Source: Trichosphaerium sp. ATCC 40318
Taxonomy: Eukaryota > Discosea > Flabellinia > Trichosidae
Assembly: GCA_038496445.1 (NCBI GenBank)
Contig: JALMLS010000042.1
Span: forward strand, 40,658-104,657
Direction of reading: 5' to 3'
Length of the DNA stretch: 64,000 nt
Below the pieces are notes generated by a model, which was not told where the DNA came from, made no database searches, and saw nothing but the letters and a program-made list of their open reading frames with translations. A program made the position numbers and the translations under genes. This document shows positions 22,137 to 31,883 of the stretch, one piece after another (positions within the stretch are counted from its first letter, which is position 1; every line of letters begins with the position of its first letter).

Positions 22137-23087
22137 TTACTTTTGTTCATCTTCTATTTTCGTTCTTTTCCCACCTGCATCAGCGTCAGATGACTTACGT
22201 TTTCCACTGTTACCTTTTATTTCATCTCCTGGAGTGTCTTTAGCACATTTCTTATCTCCAATCTGAAAGGACAAATCCTTTATGTAAGCAGTAACTGGCT
22301 TAACAATAAGAGACTCATTAAGTTTCTTTAACGTTTCAGGTGTAATCCCAGATCCATCAATAAGCATCCATTCTTCTTTCAACTCGGGGTAAACAGTGGA
22401 AGTACCTTTAACAAGGTTCTTTGCCTTATCATTATTGCCTGACCCGTCGTCCTTTGGAACAAAATTTGGCTTGATTGTTACAGAATTTACTGATGATCCG
22501 TTCACACATCCTTGAAAATAATCGTGTCCTCTTGTTTTCTTAGCATCTCCAAAGTCAATACCAAGTATTTTTCCTACTTCTTTAGATACTTGATTCAGGG
22601 TTGAAGAAGTTTCAATCACGTGTAGATCTTCAGGTTGAAGTACTAGCATGCCCAAGTACTCTGCAAATGTCGGTGCAATTTGTTGATTGAGTTCGAGTTC
22701 AAGGTCAATGAAGCAAACGCTTGGGCACGTGGGTGTTGTTCTGTAGTCGAAACAAAAGTAGTAATGGCATCCATCACCATCGAAGGGTATAACATTGTCA
22801 AGAGAGAACTCCACCTCGGCATCTTCAAAACAATTGTCACTAAAAAGTGCGTTGCCTTGCTCAGCGATTCCATAGATTTGTTCAACTAAACCGCCTCCCG
22901 GTGCATCTTCTGGTAGGTTGAAGCGTATATAACCTCCGTTTTGTTGTTTTAGCAGTTGTTTGTACTCCTCAGGCAGTTTGTAACCAATTTTCTTTTCAGC
23001 TTTGTCTATCGCTTCTTGAGTTATCGGAGAAAGAACCCCTTGCATATATATAGGCGCAGACCATATTCTTGATTTAATTGTTGCCAT
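22137..23087 (-). CDS. SMI1/KNR4 (SUKH) domain protein, intronless
   Basis: A 316-codon uninterrupted frame. Residues about 15-150 are a SUKH domain: an N-terminal helix (ITQEAIDKAEKKIGYKLPEEY), LKQQNGGYI, a DGDGCHYYFCFDYR strand, and a hydrophobic FAEYLGML helix. The style (NGGY, PEEY, FDYR) is closest to bacterial SMI1/KNR4 immunity-type proteins rather than yeast Knr4. The C-terminal tail is charged and ends in a KRKSS/KRTK stretch that could be a nuclear signal. No introns, in contrast to its neighbours, so possibly acquired by transfer. In bacteria such domains bind and neutralise partner toxins; the partner here is unknown. Confidence 0.9.
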   Translation of the reverse strand: MATIKSRIWSAPIYMQGVLSPITQEAIDKAEKKIGYKLPEEYKQLLKQQNGGYIRFNLPEDAPGGGLVEQIYGIAEQGNALFSDNCFEDAEVEFSLDNVIPFDGDGCHYYFCFDYRTTPTCPSVCFIDLELELNQQIAPTFAEYLGMLVLQPEDLHVIETSSTLNQVSKEVGKILGIDFGDAKKTRGHDYFQGCVNGSSVNSVTIKPNFVPKDDGSGNNDKAKNLVKGTSTVYPELKEEWMLIDGSGITPETLKKLNESLIVKPVTAYIKDLSFQIGDKKCAKDTPGDEIKGNSGKRKSSDADAGGKRTKIEDEQK

Positions 23088-23719
23088 ACTTATCTTTTTG
23101 CTGTTTTATTGATGTATTGTCACTCTAGTATATCCAGCGACAGTATGGAACTGTTTACGCTGTGTACAAGTATAGTCGTTTTGCTATTAAGCTCCGCAAT
23201 TGACTTAAGTACATGTCTTTTTTTCTTTGATTCTAATTGCCACTTACTGGACTCACACCTATTGAATGGCGGTGTTTAAGCTTTGACTACGCTAAATAAA
23301 GTTAGACAACCGAGAACCACGTGATCCCGTTTATTTTGTTCAGCGAACTGATTAAACAAGCTTAATTCTTAGAATTTGACTTGTGTTTTATCCATTACCG
23401 GATTAGTAATACAACAATGTTGGCTTATAAATAACAATTACAATAGCTTGTAGGTGAAGTTTTATATACAGTAGATTGTAGTTAATAAAGCGCAATAGCA
23501 CAGTATCTATGTCAATAAAAGTAGCCATTTCACGAAGCTTAGGCGCCTCATCTAGACATTTAGTGTGTTGGCGAATTTACATGTACAGTTGTTATGTAAT
23601 TTTTTGGTTGTCACGTGACAAAAACACTTTTTAGTCAATCGTGGCTCTAGTCAATTTTGCGAAATACTCTTCTGTTAAACGTTCAATTTACAAGAAGATA
23701 AGAGAGATACTAGACTACC
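23088..23719. other. Divergent intergenic region (SUKH / F-box-LRR)
   Basis: About 630 bp between two head-to-head genes. It holds two CACGTG palindromes (near 23319 and 23611) and presumably both promoters. No frame of coding character. Confidence 0.5.
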
Positions 23720-25018
23720 ATGGCGTTAAAACAACAACGAACAACATATGTACTTCAAGAGCTCCCGCCTGAGACGCTAACACATATTCTACGATTTTTA
23801 AAGAGAAACCAAAGCATCACAGCTTCCACGGTCTCTCGCCTTTTCAATGACGTCATTCGTAATAATATTGGCTTTGATGCTGTTCATATGAGAGCACCAT
23901 CAGATATCGCTGTTCTCAAAGACAGTCCGTTACTAAAAAACACTAAAATAGTCTGTACAAACTTAAGAATCAAATTTTCAGAGGCTGACATTGAGTGTCT
24001 TTCTGGTGTTCATACAATAGATTTGGCTAATTCTTCAATTACTGATAATCATATCATCTCCTTAGTAAAAGGAGGACAACACAATATCCACAACATTGAC
24101 TTGAGTGGGACTGACATAACAGACGTATCACTGAAAGCTCTTAGATCTGTTCACACAATTGACATTTGTGGTTGTGGCAGTGTTACTGAAGATGGAATAA
24201 GATCACTGAGTGGTGTACACAAAATTAGTCTTCTTGCCGTGGAGGATTCATGGCTCAAACACCTTGGTGGTGTACACACACTCAACATTGGAAACTCGCA
24301 TGTATTGGATGAAGATGAGCTCAAAGCACTTACAAATGTCAAAGAGATGAGATTAGGTTATAGTGACATTACAGTGAAGCACTTTGTAAATCTACAGTCT
24401 CTCACACTTGATCAATGCCCCAAGGTTACAGACACTGGTTTGAAAAAATTGGTCAATCTTGAGTATCTCACTTTTGAAAAATGCAATATTACTGACGAAG
24501 GTTTAAAGCACTTGGTTAACCTAAAATACCTTAACATTGCAGAAAGTAAGAAGATTACAGGATCTTGCTTTAAGTATTTGTTTCAGAATCTTAAGAGCGT
24601 GCGCCTTGGAAACTGTAATGTTACAGACTTTGGTTTGCAGCATTTAGTTAATCTTGAACAACTTGAGCTTGTATATTGTACTGAGATTACAGGATCATGT
24701 TTCAAAGATTTGGGAAATCTCAAACGCCTTTGTATCTCTCGTTGTTCCAGCATCACGGATTCTTGTTTCAGCTATTTATCTGGTCTTAAAGAGTTGATTC
24801 TATCAAGTGAGAGTGTAGAAGACTCGGATTTGAAGAACTTGGTTAACCTTGTTTACTTTGAACCTCAAAATTGTCCAAAGATCACCATGAAGTGCTTGAC
24901 ACAAATGTCTTCTCTTGTATTTGTTGTGGTTCATAAATCTGTTCCATTTGATGAATATCAACGACAAGCTTTTGAACAGTTGGGCATTGTTTTACTCTTT
25001 CAAAGTCAGTTGGAATAA
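23720..25018 (+). CDS. F-box/leucine-rich-repeat protein, intronless
   Basis: 432 codons without introns. An F-box lies at residues about 13-50 (LQELPPETLTHILRFLK...VSRLFNDVI). About 12 LRRs follow, of about 22-24 residues. The first ones carry the motif [SG]-VHTIDL-x-x-[ST]-x-[IV]-T-D; later ones have the classic LVNLEYL-x-[FL]-x-x-C-x-I-T-D form. The expected role is substrate adaptor of an SCF ubiquitin ligase. The 'GVHTIDL' repeat style is familiar from F-box/LRR proteins of amoeba giant viruses (Marseilleviridae, pithovirus relatives). Similar repeats occur at 31884-33172, and a decayed piece lies just downstream at 25099-25192. Confidence 0.92.
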   Translation: MALKQQRTTYVLQELPPETLTHILRFLKRNQSITASTVSRLFNDVIRNNIGFDAVHMRAPSDIAVLKDSPLLKNTKIVCTNLRIKFSEADIECLSGVHTIDLANSSITDNHIISLVKGGQHNIHNIDLSGTDITDVSLKALRSVHTIDICGCGSVTEDGIRSLSGVHKISLLAVEDSWLKHLGGVHTLNIGNSHVLDEDELKALTNVKEMRLGYSDITVKHFVNLQSLTLDQCPKVTDTGLKKLVNLEYLTFEKCNITDEGLKHLVNLKYLNIAESKKITGSCFKYLFQNLKSVRLGNCNVTDFGLQHLVNLEQLELVYCTEITGSCFKDLGNLKRLCISRCSSITDSCFSYLSGLKELILSSESVEDSDLKNLVNLVYFEPQNCPKITMKCLTQMSSLVFVVVHKSVPFDEYQRQAFEQLGIVLLFQSQLE

Positions 25019-25098
25019 TTGTAGAAATAAACAGATGCTCTTTTATTACTTACTTTGTTCTTTCATACAACACCCGCCTTTAACACTCAAGTCTTTCT

Positions 25099-25192
25099 AG
25101 CTGGTATTCATACAATGAACTAAACCATTATAAGAATAACTGACAAGGCATTAAGGCGTTGGTGGTGTACACAAGGTAGATCTTTGTCAAAT
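25099..25192 (+). pseudogene. Decayed LRR fragment downstream of F-box-LRR gene
   Basis: With frame changes it reads GIHTMN, then (I)TDKAL, then GGVHKVDLC, i.e. one and a half repeats of the neighbouring LRR type interrupted by stops. It is probably a remnant of a longer or second LRR gene. Confidence 0.65.
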
Positions 25193-25354
25193 TGTGGTAT
25201 CAATGAAGGGATTGAAGTACTCTAGCTTCCATCCTCCACTAACTCTCCTCCATCTCCAAACTTGCAGCAAAGAGGTCTTCCTCTTGGAGGCTAAAGGCTG
25301 CGTTAATCTAAAAGTCCAGTCCTGGGTTTTCTGAAAGTGCAAACATAAAACGAT

Positions 25355-26086
25355 TTAAGGGTGGAGTCCTATAATGTCTCAATATCGATTAACCCCTCAC
25401 AGATTTGGCTATAATTTACTGTGAGTACTCAGCACGCCCAGTTATACCCTTTAGGTAGCGCTAAAAATTTTTTCCAATAAATGGAATTGCGTTTTTTACC
25501 TAAATTAAGCGACTTTTCACGCTCAGCTAACCCCTCTTCAATTCCGCTATAAACTTCCACAAAACACGTATTTACAGTCTTAAATGATATAGTGTGGTTT
25601 AAAAAGTTATTGCACAACACACAACATAGAATTTTGAAAAAAACATCTAAAAATAACAAATAATGTTTACGGTAAACACACAAAAAAAAAAATACAAGTT
25701 TTTGATACACAAAAAAACCAAAAAATAACACTTAAAAATTAGTTTTTTTCTCCAAAAACTGCACAGCTCATAAAATTCATAGATGGGTGCCACGTGCTGT
25801 GATGAAATGAACATGAATAATTTTTCATACAAGTAATGAAAAAAATGGTTACTGCTTAATTTGGAAGCTATGTGAAAAAAGCACGTGTCTGTTAAATCGC
25901 GTAGGCGTTAAGGTCATACGGTTTAATGTGGTAACAAAAAATCAGGTTAAAAAAACAGTTTTTGTCAATATAGGACTCTCAATATAGGACTCTCAATATA
26001 GGACTCTCAATATAGGACTCTCAATATAGGTCTCTCAATATAGGACTCTCAATGTTAAAAATGTCAATATAAGACTCCACCCTTAA
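25355..26086. mobile_element. TTAA-flanked non-autonomous element (~724 bp) with terminal inverted repeats
   Basis: The ends are inverted: left TTAA-GGGTGGAGTCCTATA (25355 on), right TATAAGACTCCACCC-TTAA (to 26086). TTAA on both sides matches the target duplication of piggyBac-type elements. The interior has no transposase frame. It contains A/T-rich sequence and, near the right end, a 14-bp tandem repeat. A second TTAA/GGGTG-ended element lies at 30117-30640. This is a MITE-like element presumably moved by a transposase elsewhere. Confidence 0.75.
25965..26048 (+). repeat. 14-bp tandem repeat, six copies
   Basis: Unit TCAATATAGGACTC repeated six times; the fifth copy has GTCTC. It lies inside the right side of the TTAA element. 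Its sequence resembles the element's own terminal repeat (AATATAAGACTCC), so it probably arose by amplification of the terminal motif. Confidence 0.9.
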
Positions 26087-26212
26087 TAAGAGGATGTTGT
26101 GGATTCACCATTATAATTCATTGAGCTAGCGAATAATTAGTAGACTGTGCTTACGTGGTAACAAGTGCGCTCAGTGCTAAAGGTACAGAACTTCAATCCC
26201 CATTTGAATTTT

Positions 26213-26300
26213 CAAAATATTCAATGAATACTCCGAAAAACTAAAGTGTCACCCTCAAACGAGAAGTCTCGCCATTTCTTAGTCAATTTGGCAGTCTACA
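26213..26300 (+). pseudogene. Partial decayed copy of the downstream TAGT-like gene
   Basis: About 85 bp (ATTCAATGAATACT...AAACTAAAGTGTCACC...CGCCATTTCTTAGTCA) closely matches 26890-26978 within exon 2 of the gene at 26474, with stops and indels. It lies in that gene's 5' flank and has no frame of its own. Confidence 0.8.
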
Positions 26301-26473
26301 AAGTTTTAATATTGTTCAATGAAACGTTTCAATTCCTATCACGTGATATGCCTGGAAGAATAATTCAGTAAATACGAATTACGAACTCCTTTAGTGCTTA
26401 AGTGGTTTTAAAAAGCCAGTTGCTTGAGTACAACGCACAAACAACACCTCCTACAACATTTCTAACATCAACA

Positions 26474-28047
26474 ATGGCTGAACAACCAAAAACAATCCAC
26501 CAACAACTATGCGAACTACTACCAAACTTTCCTACGTTGAAACCGTCAGTTAAAGGGAAAACACCAAATGTAAGCTTTCGCCACAAAAAAAGAAGAAACC
26601 GGTACCAAAGCAGACAGGCTTTTGCCAAAAGCCTCCGCCTGTACATTTTGAAAGTATATGGGATCCAAACTCAAAGATGAAGCCTGGTACTGCCGCCCTT
26701 AGCTTTTCAGGAAGTTCAGAAGAATGCGTGTTGACGATAGAGCACAGCGGCACGTTCAAAGACATGATACAAACGGCCGTTTCTGATTCGGGATTACCTA
26801 TTGTACTCATGCCCTCACTCTCACGGTATGACAAAGGAGATTTTTGGACAGGAGAGGAAGAAAAGTGTTGCGTTGTTGTTTTTGTTGAGTCTCAAGAATT
26901 CAATGAATACTACAACAAACTAAAGTGTCACCTTTCGAAAGAGAACGCTCGCCATTTCTTAGTCAGTTGGCCTTCTACTTGGAAACATAGAGGCATAGGA
27001 TGCGCTCGACAAGGTGCCAAGTTCTTTGTACATGCTCTAAGACACGAATATGGAGAACTCTTTAATTTCTTTGCCATGGCAGATGACGACTTGAAGACTG
27101 CAGAGAAATTAAATGGGAAAAAAGATGAAGCAAAGTGGAAGAAATATAAGACTCTTTCTGACAACGCTAACTCTACCGGACAAGATGCAATTAAAGCCCT
27201 AATTATATCCTGCGAAAACCTTTCTATTTCTGAACCAAAAGAAGAAGCACAGGCCTTGGAAAAAGCTAATGCTGCTTGGAAGAAAATAGTAACTTTAAAA
27301 GGAGGCAGAGACGTACAGTTTTTACTTTTGTTTATTTCTTTGACTGACGCGTATAACTAGATAAAAACACCTCTAAACCGAGATGCTTTACTCAAAAAAA
27401 AAGACAGCAAACAACAGTTCTATGTCATGACTGATTACTCTCCGTACCAAGCGTTTGTAACACAATGGGTTGGAATTACTAAGTCAGAGTACATCAAGAT
27501 CCAGTGGTTGTACTTGCAATATGCAAGAGACCAATTTCCAAAAGTTAGTAGTCGTAAAATGCCACCACTTGTAGCGCAACTAGATCACGAATCTCAGTTT
27601 TGTTGCTCCCCTCCAAAACTCCAAGAAATGAAACAGTTTGTCACTTGTAACCAAGGCGGAGGAGTAATGGTTGCACACTTTGAATCAGTAAAAGATTGCT
27701 GGTATGTGGCTAGAAATGTATTTTTTCATTGATTGTATTCACTTGCTGTTAGGTATATTCCTCCAAAGCTTTTTTTCGATTGTAATGCACCTACTAAAGC
27801 TCCAGGAACTCCAAACAAGAAGCATAAATTGGATAACCCAGAAGGAAAGACATTCACGTTTTTTCAATGTGAGGATATGGTATTCTTTGAACAACTCATA
27901 GAAGATAACATTGCAACTTGTATTGGGTTAAAATTCATTCGAATGGATACCTTAAATCTTAAAAGTGTTGCTGGTACATCAAGTAGAACTTCAGCAGATG
28001 ATGAAACTCGCCGCAAAACATGGAATGATTCAATCAAAGTTGACTAG
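26474..28047 (+). CDS. Putative GREB1/TAGT-type glycosyltransferase-like protein, 4 exons
   Basis: Exons 26474-26569, 26614-27312, 27361-27701 and 27753-28047 give 476 residues. The first part has strands LPIVLMPSLSRYD and CCVVVFVESQEFNEY. The core then shows VSWPSTWKHRGIGCARQ, an amphipathic helix, and FFAMADDDLKTAE. The order 'P....G-[IP]-G-x-[AS]-R ... F-x-M-x-DD' is that of the TET/JBP-associated glycosyltransferase fold, also present in GREB1; the DDD could bind a metal and sugar nucleotide. The C-terminal half (from YVMTDYSPYQAFV) has many aromatic and Cys residues and no known motif. No signal peptide, so probably nuclear or cytosolic. The assignment rests on the motif only and needs structure comparison. 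Confidence 0.6.
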
Positions 28048-28792
28048 AAACAATTTTTCTTTTCTGGCATGGTGATAGTTAGCAGTCCTCAACTTAGCAA
28101 TTGAGTGTACACTTGCAATAAATGACATTATCTTTTTTTTGGTTCAAGTCGTGTGAGCAACAGCTCAGTAATCAATTGTTATCGCCATTTTTTCATAAGT
28201 ATTATACTGCTTGGGTATGGAATAACACTAAACCAATAACGTTGCACTGCATTAAAATGTTGTAACGTTTGAAATGCGTTGATACAATATAAAACGCTTA
28301 CAGTAGAAAGTGTAAAAGTCAGCACTACCGATAATCTGAGTCAATTCCACTGTAGAACAACTTACAGTGTATTTGTAATGATTTACACGCCAGTTGACTA
28401 TGACGTAAAAGTGTGACTAGAAGTGGTCGATAAAAGGGTATAGCCGGTTTGCCCGTTAAGTTTTTGGGACCGGTTATAGCCGGCTACAACCTGCTAAGAA
28501 AAATAAGCAAAAACTCACCTTTTTTTGCATGATACTAGGCTCTGGACCTTTGTATCGACTGCACGAATTTCAGTGCCAATGAGACATGTATAACTTAAAA
28601 CAAGAATGTGGTGGCATGGTACAACACCATCAAAATCTCATATTTTTAAACGGATAGCTGATTACAGATTGTGTTGCTTCTTTTCTTAGCCGCCGGACCA
28701 CGACCACCTACCTAAGTGTGACTCACAGGATTCCACCTAAGGTACAAACCCTATTGCTTAAGACATTTTAAAGAATCAACTACCTACAAAGC
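28048..28792. other. Intergenic (~750 bp)
   Basis: Holds a short inverted CCGG-containing motif (AGCCGGTT...ACCGGTTATAGCCGG, 28440-28487). No gene seen. Confidence 0.4.
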
Positions 28793-29440
28793 ATGAATTG
28801 TAACGTGCCAATAACAAGTGAAACAGAGTATTTTGGCTATGAGGAAGACAAAGTAACGATTATCGTTGGTGATAAGACACTGTACGCTCATAAGATGTTA
28901 TTGGAAATGCACTCTCCTGTATTCGAGGCAATGCTAAAGCCCCATATGAAGGAAGGCAAATCAAAGGTGATTGAAATGAAAGTACGTATTCTTTACTTCA
29001 AAAAACAAACAAAATAAATAACGTGAATTCTAGGATAAGACATACGAAGATGTCTTCTTGCTTCTTTCGTTGATTTATAACCCCGGTGAACGTATTCCTG
29101 AAGATGCTTCGCGTTCTCTAGAACTAGTCAGGGAGTATCAAATCAAGTGGTTGCTTAATAAATGTGTTGATACAGTTTCAAAACGCGCCCAAACACCAAG
29201 TATGGAGCATTAAATAAACCTTGTACTAAGCGTGATATAGATCATTTCCTTCAAGTAGATCTTTGTGGTGACGCTTATGAAGATGTAATTTCGACCTACT
29301 TTCTTCCTTGGGCAAGTGGTAACTTAGCCAAAGTCCAACCTGTTATGCAATTCTTGACAGCTACTACGCATGAAAAATTAATTGCGCTCGTTGTTAATTC
29401 ACTTACAAAATCACAATTGGATAGCGATGACGACTGGTAA
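28793..29440 (+). CDS. BTB/POZ domain protein (possible frameshift or very short intron)
   Basis: Exon 28793-28981 and a second exon from 29034 encode a BTB domain: VTIIVGDKTLYAHKMLLEMHSPVFEAML, then YEDVFLLLSLIYN, then LELVREYQIKWLLNKC. Reading straight on meets a stop at 29213. Removing a 35-nt GT-AG intron (29164-29198) opens the frame to 29440, giving YGALNKPC...RDIDHFLQVD...STYFLPWASG and an acidic end DSDDDW. So the gene is either a two-intron gene of about 180 residues or a frameshifted one. BTB proteins dimerise and often serve as Cullin-3 adaptors. AATAAA overlaps the stop and the tRNA-headed repeat follows at once. Confidence 0.8.
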
Positions 29441-29458
29441 ATAAATAATGCGTTCACA

Positions 29459-29591
29459 TCCCCGGTGGTCTAGTGGTAAGAGTTCCGAATGTCACGCGTT
29501 TAAATTCTTCGTTACATACCTGTTAGCGCTTTGAAATCAAAGCAATAATAAGGCATTACTGATAACAATGTGATGCGATCACCACTTTTTC
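29459..29591 (+). repeat. Dispersed tRNA-headed repeat, copy 2
   Basis: Starts exactly at the tRNA-like acceptor (TCCCCGGTGGTCTAGTGG), shares the approx. 90-nt body with copy 1 (9633-9764) and ends CACCACTTTTT. Compared with copy 1 the anticodon loop reads ATGTCAC (GTC at the anticodon position) and the anticodon stem has a mismatch. No tRNA 3' half is present upstream. Probably a retroposed or duplicated, inactive copy. Confidence 0.75.
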
Positions 29592-31883
29592 TTTGTTACT
29601 CAAACCAATAGCGTAGTAACAAGTGTCTATGAAATTCCTTGTCATGCGTGGTGCTATTGAAGAATTTTATTTGCATGCTAAGATTCTTTGAATTAATTCA
29701 AACGCCCTTAAGCCACGTATTGTCCGTATCATTCAAGTTTGCGACAGGTTTGGTAGAAGTATCAAAGTGCAAGTTATGTCAGATTTTGTCAGTTTGATAG
29801 TTCTTGCAAGAACTGGCAGCTTTGATTACAACTAGTTGGAACCAGTGCAATGTGAACACATCACATTCTACAACTCCAGTCAAGGTACTCGCTACAACTA
29901 CCGTGCTTGCCGTCCTTATACATTGGCAAGATGAAAAAGTACTGTGTCAACGTCACATCATCTAACAAGACGATCGCAGTATTTTACTTAGGTGCGCTCT
30001 CATTACTACTCACCCCAAGGAGCCATAAAAATGGCTACGAATTAGTAATGATTTGCACTTTAACTTACTAACACCAAGCGCGAATGCTGGCACATAATCA
30101 GGCGTAAAGAGGAGTATTAAGGGTGCGCTCTGAGCAAAAAAACAAAAAATTTAAATTTGATCGTTTGCACCTCAGAGTGCCGGAATAATTTTTCTTATAT
30201 TTTTGAAGCATACACATTGCACTTATTGGTTTACTTGCGGATGGGTGTTAGTTCAAATCCGCATGTAAACCAGAAAAGTGTTGCTGAAATTTTAACAATT
30301 TTACTACGGCATCCTACGGTGCCCATACTTTTGTCACATGGCCGTCACATTATATAAATGCGTCAGCAGCAGTGATAAGGTGGAGAAAGATGGAGATTCT
30401 GAGAAATCACCAAAAAACTGCCTTTTTTGCCAATTTTTATCATAAAATCACTTTTGTTTTTGCAACTATACAAACTCTACACCACTTGAATGTGGAGAAT
30501 ATATATACAATAAAACGTTTTCACTTCCAAAATGTTTTTTGGCAGGCTTAGCTGGCCACTAGAGCTAAATTACAAAAAAAAAAAAAAAATTGTGGCGAAT
30601 TTTAGTGAATTTTCTGATCGAGCACAGAGCGCACCCTTAAACGTGAGATAACGTTAAAACCTAAAAGAAAATTACAAGCGCTTCCAAAGTACCTTGCGCT
30701 GAGTGTACGGTACTAAGATAGCGTAATAGTACGTTTTAGAGTATATGAGACAACCGCTGGACCTTAGAGGACGTTAACAGAACTGCTACCAATGTACAAA
30801 ATAAAATAATGGTTAAAAACACGTGGTGTCGCAATAATATGTTGTAGACGTGGATGTATTGTCTGTTTCATTCAAGTTTTGAGACAGACTGACTTTTAGC
30901 AAAAAAAATCCAGTTTCTGCCCGATCTGTCAGATCTGACGGATTTGACACTTCTGACAGATCTTGCAAATTGTCATTTTTTTAAATGTGATCTACCCTCA
31001 CGCCTGTCCAGTGAATCCAACCGTTTCAAACCCACGTGATTTAACAAACCCAAGCAAACTTTTTTATTACATATTTGACGCCTAGCGGCGTTTACAAAGC
31101 CTACAGCAACGCTGGTGGTGTTTTGGGGCGGTTTGACGTTGTTACACCTTCATTACTGCGGATGCTACCATAGCGCTTCTGTTAGCGTGGGGTAGGCGCT
31201 AGCGTAGCGCTAGTAAGTTATACACGTACGTTGATTTTTGAAGCAAAACATACAGCAAACAGTGTTTGAGGCATTCATACCGTGTTTGGCGGTAATGCGA
31301 TAGCTTTGTAGGACATCATACCTTTTTAATTCGTTTTTAACGCATTGAACACCTCTGTGGTTTGATCGTACCGTGTACAGTTGGCGTAGGTAAAATACTG
31401 CGATCATCTTCCATGGTTTGTTGAAACTTACATTGAAAATTTTGCTATCACTTACCGTAAGGTACCTAAGTCATAATGAAGGACAACAGTGTAACACAAA
31501 TAGTTCACATTGTGATAGATCTACACCATTTGACAGAAGTGTCAGATCTTGCTAGATCTGCTAAAAGTGCTAAAAACTCACTTTCTAGAAAATATTAGTA
31601 AAACTTGAATGAAACATACAATAGTTTTTTTTCCAGAACTGACAAGATCCGTCAGATCTTGTAGTTTTAACAGATCTTGCACGAACTAACAAGATCTTGT
31701 AGAACTAACAGAAGTTGCAAGATCTGTCAGATCTGACTAAACACGAAAACCAAAAGTCACAAACAGCAAAAAGTTGCAAAGATTAGCAAACTTGAATGAT
31801 ACGGACAATAACAAATTGAAACTTGCGAATTCTTTTGACACGCTTATGGCTGAAAACTTACGCAACTCAACGTACTACTAGTT
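29592..31883. repeat. Repeat-rich intergenic region with inverted TATTGTCCGTATCATTCAAG copies
   Basis: No gene seen in 2.3 kb. A terminal-repeat-like motif occurs four times: plus at 29718-29742 and 30857-30881, minus at 31601-31623 and 31786-31810. This outlines nested elements of about 0.75, 0.95 or 2.1 kb. Between them are many short palindromic steps of AGATCT, CTGTCAGATC and AGATCTTGC (30920-30975, 31515-31735). A partial plus copy (TATTGTCCGTATCAT) is at 48081-48095. This looks like decayed or non-autonomous DNA transposons. Confidence 0.6.
30117..30640. mobile_element. Second TTAA-flanked non-autonomous element (~516 bp)
   Basis: Left end TTAA-GGGTGCGCTCTGAGCA at 30117, right end GCACAGAGCGCACCC-TTAA ending at 30640: 12 identical terminal bases, inverted, with TTAA on both sides. 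The interior holds a run of 15 A near 30575 and no transposase frame. It differs in sequence from the 25.4-kb element beyond the leading GGGTG. Confidence 0.75.

Noticed and set aside
29592-31883. CRISPR-like spacing of AGATCT-type short repeats
   Set aside because: Repeats are irregular, palindromic and of varying length with no constant spacers, in a eukaryotic intergenic region.
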